Source: Paenibacillus lutrae (lineage in GTDB: Bacteria; Bacillota; Bacilli; Paenibacillales; NBRC-103111). Taken from it: 64,000 nt of DNA. Numbering within the stretch: the stretch's first letter is position 1; each line of letters opens with the position of its first letter. Positions 7,902-16,424 of this stretch are shown here, in pieces. The notes under the pieces were generated by a model. The model was not told where the DNA came from. It did not search any database and saw only the letters and a list, made by a program, of their open reading frames with translations. The DNA lies in assembly GCF_009757775.1 (NCBI RefSeq), contig NZ_RHLK01000001.1, positions 1 through 64,000 on the forward strand. Reading direction: 5' to 3'. The position numbers and the translations under genes are program-made.

Positions 7902-8035
7902 AATACGCCCCCTATGAGCAGCCTTTAATCTTTAATGTTTCAATTTCCCGGCCCCATCCTTCAACATATGCAGGATGCCGGATGCAGGTGTACCGTTGGC
8001 CGGCGCTCCGTAATCATAACCTTCCGCCGCAAAAG

Positions 8036-9172
8036 TCACCCGTTCTCCGCATACTCGCGTTTACGCCAGTTATCGGGATACAAGATCCGGCTGCCTTTCT
8101 TCTCCATAGCCAGACGAAGCCCCTCCAGATGCGAGCCGACAGAACTCCGGTCCACACTGGCATAAAGAGGTCTTCTCCCTCTTGCATGCTTCCTTTTGCC
8201 GCGGTTACCCACAGACGCCACCGCAAGACCTCCGAGCAGAGCTGCTGCATGCGCCTTGGCCGGATCAGACAAATGATCGCCGATCCTTTCAATTGCCTGC
8301 TTCGACATTGCATGAGGAACAGCTGTTAAACTATCCGCCAGCAAATCTCCTCGTCCCAGACTGTAGTTCACGAATTGTTTTACAATCTCTCTATCCTCTC
8401 TTAGATGAAACAGCGGCAGATCCGATGAGCTGTCCGACAGCGCAATGTCGATCCCGCTGTTTGTAAGCAGCACGAACGGGACAAAATCTTCCGCCTTCGA
8501 GGCGCAGCCCGTTTCGAGAACCAGGACAAGATCCGATTGTATCCCCCTGAATAATCCTCCATCCTCATTCCCGGCCGCTTCCAATAACTTGGCTCCAGGG
8601 GGAATGAGTGCACGAATTTCTTCACGGACAGGATGCGTTCCATCTTCCGGGACAAGAATCAGCTCATGCAGCGGGATACGGTTAAGTTCCCGGAGAAGTG
8701 CGGCGGTCTCTGCCGCCCCCGCCTCCTCTCTCAGCTTCACCACGGCTGCTATTGTTCGATGCGTCGGTAACGGAAGCCAGTTCTGATCAGGCAGCCCCCG
8801 CTCTTCACAGTAGCCGAGCGCAAAAGAAGCAGCCGCAGCCGCATAGTCTTCTCCCTGCAGCGTTGTTATTCCGAGCGTATTGGCATGGCGGCTCCATAGA
8901 ACACTCATGTCCAGCTTATCATCAGCCAATCCGTCCGGATCAGGCCGAGCACCCCGCACCTCACTCAGCTGTACGGGGTATACACCAGCAAGCAGGCGTC
9001 CCAGGTGGTAACCGGAGGCGGCCCGTTCAGCCGGTGTAGATACCCGCCTCGTCCGCCCCCTCTGAATACCCTCCCGCCTAATCCCCGGGGTTCTCAGCGG
9101 TCGTGATTTCCTGCTGGAAGCTCTCCGCTGCTTCGGGCTCACGCTCCGTCTTTGTTTCGCAGGCCGTTTCAT
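8036..9172 (-). CDS. Degenerate GT2-like protein with Arg-rich N-terminal tail
   Basis: A 378-residue protein. Residues 1-50 are strikingly basic (MKRPAKQRRSVSPKQRRASS). Residues 130-300 resemble a GT-A (GT2) fold, best seen by comparison with the neighbour: LTAVPHAMSKQAIERIGD here against LTTIPHALSRRALDAIGT there. The DxD metal motif expected at the end of the nucleotide-binding half reads VLETG, so catalysis is doubtful. The ATG at 9172 has an excellent GGAGGAGGG site, although it lies inside the upstream gene, giving a 95-base overlap. It may be a non-catalytic partner of the neighbouring enzyme. Confidence 0.65.
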   Translation of the reverse strand: MKRPAKQRRSVSPKQRRASSRKSRPLRTPGIRREGIQRGRTRRVSTPAERAASGYHLGRLLAGVYPVQLSEVRGARPDPDGLADDKLDMSVLWSRHANTLGITTLQGEDYAAAAASFALGYCEERGLPDQNWLPLPTHRTIAAVVKLREEAGAAETAALLRELNRIPLHELILVPEDGTHPVREEIRALIPPGAKLLEAAGNEDGGLFRGIQSDLVLVLETGCASKAEDFVPFVLLTNSGIDIALSDSSSDLPLFHLREDREIVKQFVNYSLGRGDLLADSLTAVPHAMSKQAIERIGDHLSDPAKAHAAALLGGLAVASVGNRGKRKHARGRRPLYASVDRSSVGSHLEGLRLAMEKKGSRILYPDNWRKREYAENG

Positions 9173-9965
9173 TCTCTCCCTCCTCCGCCGGTTCTACCGG
9201 CCGGGCCGGTAACGCTGCTGCTTCCAGCCAGTAATGAAGAGCTTCAAGATGATCCCCGACAATAAGATCTCCGACAGGGTCCCGTCCGGCTCCCTTGCGG
9301 CGCAGCGGATTCTTGGCTCCTACGGCAACATACTCGACAGCTTTCACAAGGAGTCCGCTGCGGACGGCAGCGGCGAGTGCTTTGGGAGGCACAGCGAGCA
9401 CCTCCGTTCCAATCGCATCCAGAGCCCTGCGGCTCAAGGCGTGCGGAATGGTCGTCAGGGAGGTGCCCGACAAATCAGGCCGCTGCATAAAAGCGGTTAA
9501 TGCGTGCTTGGCTAGAATAACCCGGTGTACAGCCGAACGCTTCGACGGACCGATATAAGTATTCATGGCCACATCAACCCCGCTTTCGACCGCATGTATA
9601 AACGCAGCCAGCTTGCCGGCAGGAATTACAATATCCCCGTCCGTAAACAGCACAATATCACCAAGCGCCGCCCTCGCTCCGACCGCTCTGCCGACATCGT
9701 GGCCCAGAGGATCGGCATAACTAATAATACGCGCACCCATTTTTTCCGCCAGCCGCCTGGAACCGTCTGTGGATCCGTTGATCACGACAATCACTTCTAT
9801 GCTGGAATGGGCCCGGTAAGCTTCCCGGATCACGGCAGCAAGTCTGCGCCGTTCATTATACACGGGAATAATCACCGAAACTTTCGGAGACGGATCATTG
9901 ATATAGCCTCGCTTGCTTGTAAAGTCATACCGCCGCTTCCGAAGGGCATTACGCCGTTTTTTCAT
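9078..9965 (-). CDS. GT2-family glycosyltransferase with basic N-terminus and acidic C-terminus
   Basis: Residues 25-200 form a GT2 domain: VSVIIPVYNERRRLAAVI, the ING-STDGS loop, and ALGDIVLFTDGDIVIP carrying the metal-binding DGD. Such enzymes transfer a sugar from a nucleotide donor in the cytoplasm or mother cell. The N-terminus is basic (MKKRRNALRKRRYDFTSKRG). The C-terminal 45 residues are strongly acidic (EEGENETACETKTEREPEAA). I chose the ATG at 9965 with AGGGGG upstream; the longer frame to 10100 has no ribosome site. It follows two DUF1796 genes in a minus-strand operon. Confidence 0.8.
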   Translation of the reverse strand: MKKRRNALRKRRYDFTSKRGYINDPSPKVSVIIPVYNERRRLAAVIREAYRAHSSIEVIVVINGSTDGSRRLAEKMGARIISYADPLGHDVGRAVGARAALGDIVLFTDGDIVIPAGKLAAFIHAVESGVDVAMNTYIGPSKRSAVHRVILAKHALTAFMQRPDLSGTSLTTIPHALSRRALDAIGTEVLAVPPKALAAAVRSGLLVKAVEYVAVGAKNPLRRKGAGRDPVGDLIVGDHLEALHYWLEAAALPARPVEPAEEGENETACETKTEREPEAAESFQQEITTAENPGD

Positions 9966-10083
9966 CGCTATTCCCCCTGTCCTCTTACAGAGTCCCTGCT
10001 TCCTGTTATTACAGTATGGCTTTGGCACAGTCGGCGGGAGGGCTATCGGGGAATTACATAAAAACGGGCTGCACCGCACCGGA

Positions 10084-10692
10084 CTAACGAACCTTGACAT
10101 CTTGGAGCAGCGTTTCCCATGAAGCGGGATTCAAACTGTAACATTGTACGGCGCATATTTTCTCCAGCGGCCAATCCAATTCTTCAATGACGTCATAATT
10201 CACATGATTAATAATGAGAACCCGGTAATCGTAACTAATCGACTTGTTCAGTACGCGTTCCAGTTCCTGCGCTTCCTCAAACGAGGCATCCGTCCTTACA
10301 AACAGCAGGTTTCGGCCATGCATCATATAATGCAGAGTCCGGTATATCCGCCGGTCGAGCTTAGCTCTGTATTCCGGATATGAACTCAGATTGAAAATCG
10401 TATTGTGCCTCTCCGGAAAATCGTGTCCTGCGATCAGCCGGTATTTTTTATCCATAACCAGAAAATTACCCCCTGCATAATCCATCCCGATCGCTTTCAG
10501 ATTAGGGAGCTGCATAAAACCCGCGAATCTGTTCTCAAGCACTTTGTTGACATCTGTCAGCTCCGAGACCATCCAGTCAAATACACCTGAGAAAGGCCGC
10601 AAATTGAGTTTTCTCAATTGAAGCGAAGGCGTACAGTTCTCACCCAAACTAAAAATCGCATCATACGTTCCCGGAATTCCGCTTAATTTCAT
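10084..10692 (-). CDS. DUF1796-family putative papain-like cysteine peptidase (copy 2)
   Basis: A 202-residue protein with the DUF1796 signature: AIFSLGENCTPSLQLRK, then LRPFSGVFDWMVS, and a later HDFPE block. The Cys in SLGENC and the His in GHDF are the expected nucleophile and base if the predicted papain-like fold is right; activity has not been shown to my knowledge. No signal peptide is present, so it acts in the cytoplasm or mother cell. The gene is tandem with a paralogue at 10718, spaced 25 bases, and heads the GT2 operon. A role in processing or modifying spore-surface proteins is inference. Confidence 0.8.
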   Translation of the reverse strand: MKLSGIPGTYDAIFSLGENCTPSLQLRKLNLRPFSGVFDWMVSELTDVNKVLENRFAGFMQLPNLKAIGMDYAGGNFLVMDKKYRLIAGHDFPERHNTIFNLSSYPEYRAKLDRRIYRTLHYMMHGRNLLFVRTDASFEEAQELERVLNKSISYDYRVLIINHVNYDVIEELDWPLEKICAVQCYSLNPASWETLLQDVKVR

Positions 10693-10717
10693 ATCCGCTC
10701 ACTCCTCTCTTGCCTGC

Positions 10718-11347
10718 TTATCGTGCATGAATGTCCGTAAAGAGAGCTTCCCACCACTTGTCGCTGTTAAAATTCCAGATATCCGCGTAAGGAACCTGGA
10801 CGGCGCATGTACGGGGCAGCGGCCAGTCTAATTCGACGATCCCCTGCACCTGTTCATATTCAACCAGCAGGATTTTGAAATCGTGAGTGACAAGTCCGCT
10901 CAGCACCTGCTCCAGCTCCGCTGTTTCCTCATAAGTTCCGTGCATACGGATGAATAAAATCTGCTGATCTTCCTTTAGTTTTTTCAAAAACCGGTTAATG
11001 CGGCGGTCCAGCTTCTCTTTAAACTCCCTATAGGTGTAGAGCTGCTGCGGCGAATTCCTCGTAACCGGAAAATCATGAACGGATATTACCTGATAAGCGG
11101 AATCTTGTACCTGATAATTAGGTTGCATCGTATCCGCCTCGACGACGCTCATATTGTGAAGCGCCATAAATCCGTCGAACTGCCTGCTGAGCAGCCGGTT
11201 TACGTCCGTAAGAGAATCGGAAATCATCCAGTCCAGTACGCCGGCGGAAGAACGTAATCCGTGCTTCTCCATTTGAATGGCCGGCAGGCAATTCTGTCCC
11301 AGGCTGAACACGGAGTCATAAGTACCCGCTAAATCTTTTAAACGCAT
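10718..11347 (-). CDS. DUF1796-family putative papain-like cysteine peptidase (copy 1)
   Basis: A 209-residue paralogue of the next gene (SVFSLGQNCLPAIQMEKHG; SSAGVLDWMIS; SVHDFPVTRN). The conserved Cys and His are kept. I chose the ATG at 11347 because AAAGGAGGG lies 7 bases upstream; the open frame extends 40 codons further but has no ribosome site. It is the first gene of the minus-strand operon running to 6583. A sigma-K-like promoter candidate lies at 11375-11403. Its divergent neighbour is a small beta-rich surface-type protein. Confidence 0.8.
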   Translation of the reverse strand: MRLKDLAGTYDSVFSLGQNCLPAIQMEKHGLRSSAGVLDWMISDSLTDVNRLLSRQFDGFMALHNMSVVEADTMQPNYQVQDSAYQVISVHDFPVTRNSPQQLYTYREFKEKLDRRINRFLKKLKEDQQILFIRMHGTYEETAELEQVLSGLVTHDFKILLVEYEQVQGIVELDWPLPRTCAVQVPYADIWNFNSDKWWEALFTDIHAR

Positions 11348-11374
11348 CGAACTCCCTCCTTTAACATCCTGTTG

Positions 11375-11403
11375 TATACAATGCTCGAACCGGTTCTTCA
11401 GTT
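11375..11403 (-). promoter_or_regulatory. Weak sigma-K-like promoter for the DUF1796/GT2 operon
   Basis: On the minus strand AACT, a 16-base spacer and CATTGTATA approximate the sigma-K consensus (mACm, about 16 bases, CATAnnnTA), with a mismatch in each element. It sits about 30 bases from the first start codon. Confidence 0.3.
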
Positions 11404-11523
11404 TGGACCCCCGTCCTTGCCGCCAAAAATAAACGCGTACATCCAGTCCCTCGAACGATCCCGGCATACTTTATTAATAAGGATGTGTGAACTGATCCAT
11501 CCGGAAACACGGAGGTGAGAGAC

Positions 11524-11919
11524 ATGTATAAATACTACCAGAAGGTGGAAATAGCTCCGCATACTCATGCGCTGCCTCTCCTTGCAGGAGAGCATGAAAT
11601 ATACTTATGTCCCCTATATTTGTATCAGATTACGCCGGGCAGCCGGATTATCCTTAAAGCAAGCATCGCCTGGAGCAATACGGTCCTCTCTGATATCGGA
11701 GAATTGGAGATCAAGATAAGGCGGGACCACCCGTCCGGAGAAGTTCTGGAAAGCAGTGAAGATTCACGCTTTCGTACCGGCACAGCCAAGATTGAAGGAG
11801 AAGACAGAGGAGGCTCGGCCGAAATAGCCCTGTATTACCTGACTGTCCGTTCCCCGGGAAGCAAAGCACGGGTCGAAGGCCCCATTGTGTTCGAAGGATT
11901 TGTCCTGGATGAGGAATGA
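11524..11919 (+). CDS. Small beta-rich protein, likely spore-surface (ExsC-like fold)
   Basis: A 131-residue protein predicted to be mostly beta strand, ending with VEGPIVFEGFVLDEE. The end and middle align by eye with the next plus-strand gene (RGPVHFGAFVIAP; IKIRRDHPSGEVLES against VRIRVGSPTGTVIYE), so the two look like diverged paralogues. No signal peptide or membrane segment is seen. The ATG at 11524 has GGAGG 8 bases upstream. It lies among spore glycosylation genes and may be a surface protein or acceptor; that is inference. Confidence 0.65.
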   Translation: MYKYYQKVEIAPHTHALPLLAGEHEIYLCPLYLYQITPGSRIILKASIAWSNTVLSDIGELEIKIRRDHPSGEVLESSEDSRFRTGTAKIEGEDRGGSAEIALYYLTVRSPGSKARVEGPIVFEGFVLDEE

Positions 11920-12026
11920 ATACCTGTAAATGTATGTTTTCCTCCGGTTACTTGTCCGTGACGAAACATCAGAAAAATGAATTTACTAATCCTGTAAGAA
12001 CAAATTACCTGAAGGGGATGACAAAC

Positions 12027-12491
12027 ATGGCGACTGTTTTGGACTATCAGACTAATGATGCTCTAATAGGCGGGGGCTCCCTACCTTTTCCGTTAACGAA
12101 CCCTCTGCTGGGAGGAACTGAGGTTGGGATTGCAACGATCAATTTAACGCCTGCGGATACGACTAATCTGCTCAGGTTCGAAGGAACCATCGGCTGGGCA
12201 CCGGATCTTCTTCTCCTTACTCCGCTGCTTCCGATCCTGCAAGTAAGAATCCGTGTCGGCAGCCCAACGGGAACGGTTATTTACGAAGTCGACGATTCTG
12301 CCCTTATTGGAACCGGCGTACTAACAACCATCACAGATAACCTCATGACCGTTTCCTTCCAGCATACGCTGCCGGCTACCTCTGTTCCGGCCGGTTCACA
12401 GCCTTACTTCCTGACCGTTTCTCTGCGCGGACTTGGGAGCGCCTCGATTCGCGGACCTGTTCATTTCGGGGCATTCGTTATCGCACCGTAA
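12027..12491 (+). CDS. Exosporium protein C-like beta-sandwich protein
   Basis: A 154-residue protein starting MATVLDYQTNDALIGGGS. The VLDYQT opening and the Thr/Pro/Gly-rich beta strands resemble, from memory, proteins annotated as exosporium protein C (ExsC) in Bacillus and Paenibacillus. I chose the ATG at 12027 with GAAGGGG 9 bases upstream; the longer frame starting at 11916 overlaps the previous gene. A strong terminator follows at 12504. It is probably a spore-surface structural protein; the family assignment is moderate. Confidence 0.6.
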   Translation: MATVLDYQTNDALIGGGSLPFPLTNPLLGGTEVGIATINLTPADTTNLLRFEGTIGWAPDLLLLTPLLPILQVRIRVGSPTGTVIYEVDDSALIGTGVLTTITDNLMTVSFQHTLPATSVPAGSQPYFLTVSLRGLGSASIRGPVHFGAFVIAP

Positions 12492-12503
12492 CATCATCTT
12501 CCC

Positions 12504-12541
12504 AAACGGCAGACGGGATCTTTCCCGTCTGCCGTTTTCAT
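12504..12541 (+). terminator. Terminator after the ExsC-like gene
   Basis: AAACGGCAGACGGGA and its exact complement TCCCGTCTGCCGTTT form a 15-bp stem with a 4-base loop, followed by TTTTCATTT. Confidence 0.85.
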
Positions 12542-12572
12542 TTCTCCAACCGAGCCTTAACCCGCACACAAA

Positions 12573-12599
12573 AAGCCGCACGATGCAGTCGTGCGGCTT
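12573..12599 (-). terminator. Terminator after the GT4 gene 12616-13848
   Basis: An 11-bp perfect stem (AAGCCGCACGA/TCGTGCGGCTT) with a 5-base loop. Read on the minus strand it ends in a T tract. Confidence 0.8.
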
Positions 12600-12615
12600 C
12601 CATCCAAAAGCTTTT

Positions 12616-13848
12616 TTAAAAACGGCCACGACTTCGGCCAGCGGTTAAATACGCCTTCATGAAGTGCTCCGTCATCCGGTCCAAAGACCACCGCTCGCAG
12701 CCCGAAAGACGGGCCGCCTCCCCCATCTTCAGACGAAGCGCATCGTCCTCCAGAAGAAGCTCCAGATGGCAGGCCAGTGTGCCGGTGTCACCAACTGCAG
12801 ACACGAAACCCGTCTCGCCGTGAACCACCATCTCCGGAAGACCGCCGGCACTTGAGACGACAGCCGGCTTGCCTGCCGCCTGCGCTTCCATCACGGCAAA
12901 AGGCTGATTGTCCTGGACGCTCGGATGTACGAAAATATCCGAAATTTGAAGCACGGCCGGCACATCGTCCCGGTACCCGAAGAATAAGATATCTTCCGCT
13001 AGCCCTGCCGCCCGGGTCTGGGCAACCAGTTCATCGCGTTTGTCGCCGTCCCCGATCAACCAGCACACCCAGTCGCTGCGCCTTTGTTTCAGCGCAGCGA
13101 GCGCTTCAATTAAAAAATGAATCCCTTTTATCGATTCAAGACGGGCCGGACAGACAATTACCTTTTTGTCCGGGGGATGAAGCAGGGAAGTTCCGGCAGC
13201 AAGTTTCTGGTGGAACGAGTACAAATCCAATCCGTAAGGGGAGACTTCAATATGTTCCGGCGAGACTCCGTATTCTTGCGTCAACACATTTTTCAGCCAG
13301 TGAGTAGACGTCACCACCTTATCCGCCGCCATCGCCCCATGGTACTCGAGCGCCCGGTAGTAGCAATGGGCAAGCGGTCTCTCAAGCGCGGAATCACGCC
13401 GGCCGTCTTCGTCCAGTAAAATTTTGATTTCTCTCGCAAGAGATCCGTGAATACTTGTAACTAAACCGGTGGCTGCCGGCCTTACCCGGTTGAGCGCAAT
13501 GGCGGCGAGAACATCCTGCGCGTGGATAACATCATACTGTGCCAGACCAAATGAGGCAGCGGCCAGTTCCATGCAATACCGGTCGATTTCCACCCTGTGT
13601 ACAAGCTCATCCCTGTAAAGCACAGGCAGATTATAACGATTCAGTTTCGCTTGTATTAAATGAAGAAGATCCTCTTTAGCTACTTTACGATCTGTCCCGT
13701 ATAAATAATAGACAGGTTCGTCCGCACCGTTCCCCATAATATCCACGCGGTGGCCCCAATTCTCCAGCCTGCTTTTGAGCTGCAGCATAAAAGGCCAGAC
13801 CCCGCCGACATGCGGAATGGGCCAGTAGGTCACCAGCAAAATATTCAT
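12616..13848 (-). CDS. GT4-family glycosyltransferase
   Basis: A 410-residue GT-B enzyme. The N-terminal acceptor domain starts MNILLVTYWPIPHVGGVWPF with the glycine-rich loop. The C-terminal donor domain has VCPARLESIKGIHFLIEA and the EX7E-like region DNQPFAVMEAQAAGKPAVVS. Enzymes of this kind transfer hexoses from UDP- or GDP-sugars. It is a close paralogue of the gene at 16425-17654, sharing the opening, the DVIHAQ/TQDVLA block and the SDIFV-PS-QDNQP block, so a local duplication is likely. The terminator at 12573 follows. Donor and acceptor are unknown. Confidence 0.88.
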   Translation of the reverse strand: MNILLVTYWPIPHVGGVWPFMLQLKSRLENWGHRVDIMGNGADEPVYYLYGTDRKVAKEDLLHLIQAKLNRYNLPVLYRDELVHRVEIDRYCMELAAASFGLAQYDVIHAQDVLAAIALNRVRPAATGLVTSIHGSLAREIKILLDEDGRRDSALERPLAHCYYRALEYHGAMAADKVVTSTHWLKNVLTQEYGVSPEHIEVSPYGLDLYSFHQKLAAGTSLLHPPDKKVIVCPARLESIKGIHFLIEALAALKQRRSDWVCWLIGDGDKRDELVAQTRAAGLAEDILFFGYRDDVPAVLQISDIFVHPSVQDNQPFAVMEAQAAGKPAVVSSAGGLPEMVVHGETGFVSAVGDTGTLACHLELLLEDDALRLKMGEAARLSGCERWSLDRMTEHFMKAYLTAGRSRGRF

Positions 13849-14098
13849 TCGCTCTCCCCCATCCTTTTGCAGTTCTTCCCGATCTTCGGATAGTGCCCGC
13901 CCTGTCTCACGTCTCCAGTAACCTGATGCTTTATCTTATTGACGGGACTTCTCGGATGAAAGGGCGGGCCGCCTTGCGGATATAAAAAAGGCGGAAAAAT
14001 CGGAGCCGCTCCGCTAGCGAACCCGCTGCCGCCCGGTCCTCCTCCTCGCTTAATTCATACGATGAGTAGGACTACACACTAAAATGCGAGGTGCATGT

Positions 14099-15013
14099 AT
14101 GAGAACGGTAGTGACCGGCGGAGCGGGGTTTATCGGCTCCCACTTGTCAGAAGCCCTTGTCAGGGACGGGCATGAAGTCCATATTCTCGATAATCTGTCG
14201 AGCGGCAAGAAGGAATGGGTACCCCCAGGCTCCACCCTGCATCAAACGGACCTGACGCAGCCGGAAGCGGCCGGGCTGATCGGACAGCTGCGTCCGGAGG
14301 TCGTATTTCATCTGGCGGCCCAGGCCGATGTCCAGCGTTCCATTGCCGATCCCGCACTCGACGCGGATGTGAACATAACCGGTACGGTAAGGCTGCTGGA
14401 AGCCTGCCGGAAGCATGGCGCGGGCCGATTCGTATTCGCCTCTACGTCGGGTGTATATGGAGACAGCAGCAGCCCGTTGCTGTCCGAAGACGCGCCAGCC
14501 GCCCCCCTCTCCTATTACGGCCAGTCGAAGCTGGCGGCTGAAGGATACATCCGGATTTTCAACCGGCTGTACGGACTGCCGTATACCATTCTCCGATACG
14601 GCAACGTATACGGCCCCAGGCAGACGCCCAAGGGTGAAGGAGGCGTTGTTGCCGTATTTATGGAGCGCCTGCGCCAGAATCTGCCGCTTGGCATCCACGG
14701 CGACGGGGAGCAGACGCGCGACTTCATCTATGTCCGTGACGTAGTCGAGGCCAATCTGTCCGCCGCCTCAGCCCCGGGAAGCGGAGTCTATCATGTGAGC
14801 ACAGGCCGCCCCACTACCATACGCCGAATCGCCGAGCTCCTTGGAGACTTCCGGGGACAGGAAGTCCCCATTCATTTCACACCACCGCGTCCCGGCGATA
14901 TCCGCCACAGCTGTCTGGATAATACCAGAGCGAAGCAGAGTCTCGGATGGTCGCCCCGCTTCCGTGTCGAGGAGGGACTTCTCGACACGTACACTTCCTT
15001 CCTCGGCAAGTAG
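14099..15013 (+). CDS. NAD-dependent SDR sugar epimerase/dehydratase (GalE-like)
   Basis: A 304-residue extended short-chain dehydrogenase. The Rossmann motif TGGAGFIGS is at residues 6-14, the serine region is FASTSGVYGDS, the catalytic YxxxK is YYGQSK near residue 144, and RYGNVYGPRQ is followed by DGEQTRDFIYVRDVV. The family interconverts nucleotide sugars (UDP-glucose 4-epimerase and relatives). The ATG at 14099 follows GAGGTG by 5 bases. It stands alone between minus-strand glycosyltransferases and probably supplies one donor sugar to them; which sugar cannot be told. Confidence 0.85.
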   Translation: MRTVVTGGAGFIGSHLSEALVRDGHEVHILDNLSSGKKEWVPPGSTLHQTDLTQPEAAGLIGQLRPEVVFHLAAQADVQRSIADPALDADVNITGTVRLLEACRKHGAGRFVFASTSGVYGDSSSPLLSEDAPAAPLSYYGQSKLAAEGYIRIFNRLYGLPYTILRYGNVYGPRQTPKGEGGVVAVFMERLRQNLPLGIHGDGEQTRDFIYVRDVVEANLSAASAPGSGVYHVSTGRPTTIRRIAELLGDFRGQEVPIHFTPPRPGDIRHSCLDNTRAKQSLGWSPRFRVEEGLLDTYTSFLGK

Positions 15014-15060
15014 CCGCCTTGCCGGGCGCAGCACTCCCGCAGGCGGTCCGGATTCATCAA

Positions 15061-15103
15061 GAGGCCCCGGTATTCTCTTCTGACAGGAGAATACCGGGGC
15101 CTC
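15061..15103. terminator. Strong bidirectional terminator, 17-bp perfect stem
   Basis: GAGGCCCCGGTATTCTC and its exact complement flank a 9-base loop between the convergent epimerase (ends 15013) and GT4 (ends 15115) genes. Confidence 0.75.
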
Positions 15104-15114
15104 TTGCTCCTGGC

Positions 15115-16155
15115 TCAGCGGCTGTTCCAGATCGTATGGATGGCCTGCGCGAATGCTTCTACACTTCGCGCCCAAGGCCACTGATATGAATCCGATTCGC
15201 CTTGGAGGGCAAGACGGCTGCGAAGTTCCTTATCGTGGATCAACCGGATTATATCGGCCGCCAGGCGGTTCTGATAGCGGTAGGACAGGAGACAGTTATG
15301 CTCATGTCTCGCGTAATCCAGATTGCCCCCCGAATAAGTCGTAACAAGCGCCGCCCCGCATCTCATCGCCTCCAGACCCGGCAGAGATCCCGAATCATAG
15401 AGGGAGGAACTGACGTAGATATCCGTTTTGTTGTACAGGTAACGGAGTTCTTCATCCTTATTCGGCAGACAGAATTGAAAGCTGCCCGTATCACGCAGAC
15501 GCTGCAGAGTCGGTGCCGTATGAAATTCATCCGGCGGGCAGATCAGATTAATTTCAGTATCGGGATAATAGTGTTTGACGAAAGCGAGTTGGCTGACCAG
15601 GTAATCCTGATCCCGGTGCCAGGCGATTCCACCCTCCGAATTGCGGACGACAGCCGATATTTTCACAGTGGGAGGCGTAGAATGGCGCAGATTCAGATTG
15701 TGCATGAACGGGTCAATTCCAATGGGTACAATATGTCCCCGGATTCCATGATTCAGCTCGATAAGTTTCTGCTGCCAGCCGGACAGCACGATTAAATGCG
15801 GTGTGCAGTGATAAGTAGGAAAGGTGATATGATCATCCGGCAAAAAGGTAGGTTCATAACAGAGACTGAAACGGGCATGAACGCTCCGGTCTCTCCTGCT
15901 TGCTTCCACGCATGCGGGCACTGTCGTATAGAAATTGGAAATGACTATATCTCCGGGGGGGATGTCATCGGCATCCAGCGTAATGCTGTGACGGCCCCGG
16001 ACGATCTTGGACCGCAGATCAAACTTCACCTCTGCATGGGCAGGCATAACGATCGTGACATCATACCCCTGATCTGCTAATCCGTTCGTAATTTCTGCGA
16101 GCATTCGCTGGGCTCCGCCAAAATTCAAAGTCAGGATGGGAAAGACGAGTCTCAT
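15115..16155 (-). CDS. GT4-type glycosyltransferase
   Basis: A 346-residue GT-B protein. The N-terminus MRLVFPILTLNFGGAQRMLA has the GGAQR acceptor-domain loop found in GT4 enzymes. The C-terminal half has DIYVSSSLYDSGSLPGLEAMRCGAALVTT, with the donor-binding glutamate in PGLEAMRCG. The usual first Glu of EX7E is replaced in the SLYDSGSLPGLE segment, so the donor site is somewhat atypical. It lies in a minus-strand operon after a GT4 gene and a 60-residue protein. It ends at the shared terminator at 15061. Confidence 0.78.
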   Translation of the reverse strand: MRLVFPILTLNFGGAQRMLAEITNGLADQGYDVTIVMPAHAEVKFDLRSKIVRGRHSITLDADDIPPGDIVISNFYTTVPACVEASRRDRSVHARFSLCYEPTFLPDDHITFPTYHCTPHLIVLSGWQQKLIELNHGIRGHIVPIGIDPFMHNLNLRHSTPPTVKISAVVRNSEGGIAWHRDQDYLVSQLAFVKHYYPDTEINLICPPDEFHTAPTLQRLRDTGSFQFCLPNKDEELRYLYNKTDIYVSSSLYDSGSLPGLEAMRCGAALVTTYSGGNLDYARHEHNCLLSYRYQNRLAADIIRLIHDKELRSRLALQGESDSYQWPWARSVEAFAQAIHTIWNSR

Positions 16156-16208
16156 GCTCTTCCTCCTTTCACATAAACACTTCCTGTTTCCTTTCTTTGC
16201 AGGCTGTT

Positions 16209-16391
16209 CTAACCGTTGGGATGATTGTTCAGAATGTGCAGAATAACGGGATCAGGCATCCGGTAACTGTCAGGGAGCCCGGCTCTGATCTGGTTCCAAA
16301 GCTTGTAATCGACAAGATATTCGGGATTGGACACCTGTACGGAAAAAAGCGAATTGTAAAGATCACCCATTACATAGACTTTCTCGCTCAT
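16209..16391 (-). CDS. Small protein of unknown function between two GT4 genes
   Basis: A 60-residue protein beginning MSEKVYVMGDLYNSLFSVQV and ending PVILHILNNHPNG. AAAGGAG lies 7 bases before the ATG at 16391; an ATG six bases earlier would sit too close to that site. It fills the space between two glycosyltransferase genes on the same strand. It has no signal peptide or membrane segment and belongs to no family I recognise. It may be a small acceptor or accessory protein. Confidence 0.55.
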   Translation of the reverse strand: MSEKVYVMGDLYNSLFSVQVSNPEYLVDYKLWNQIRAGLPDSYRMPDPVILHILNNHPNG

Positions 16392-16424
16392 AATCATTCT
16401 CCTTTCTCATGCACCCATTGCATT

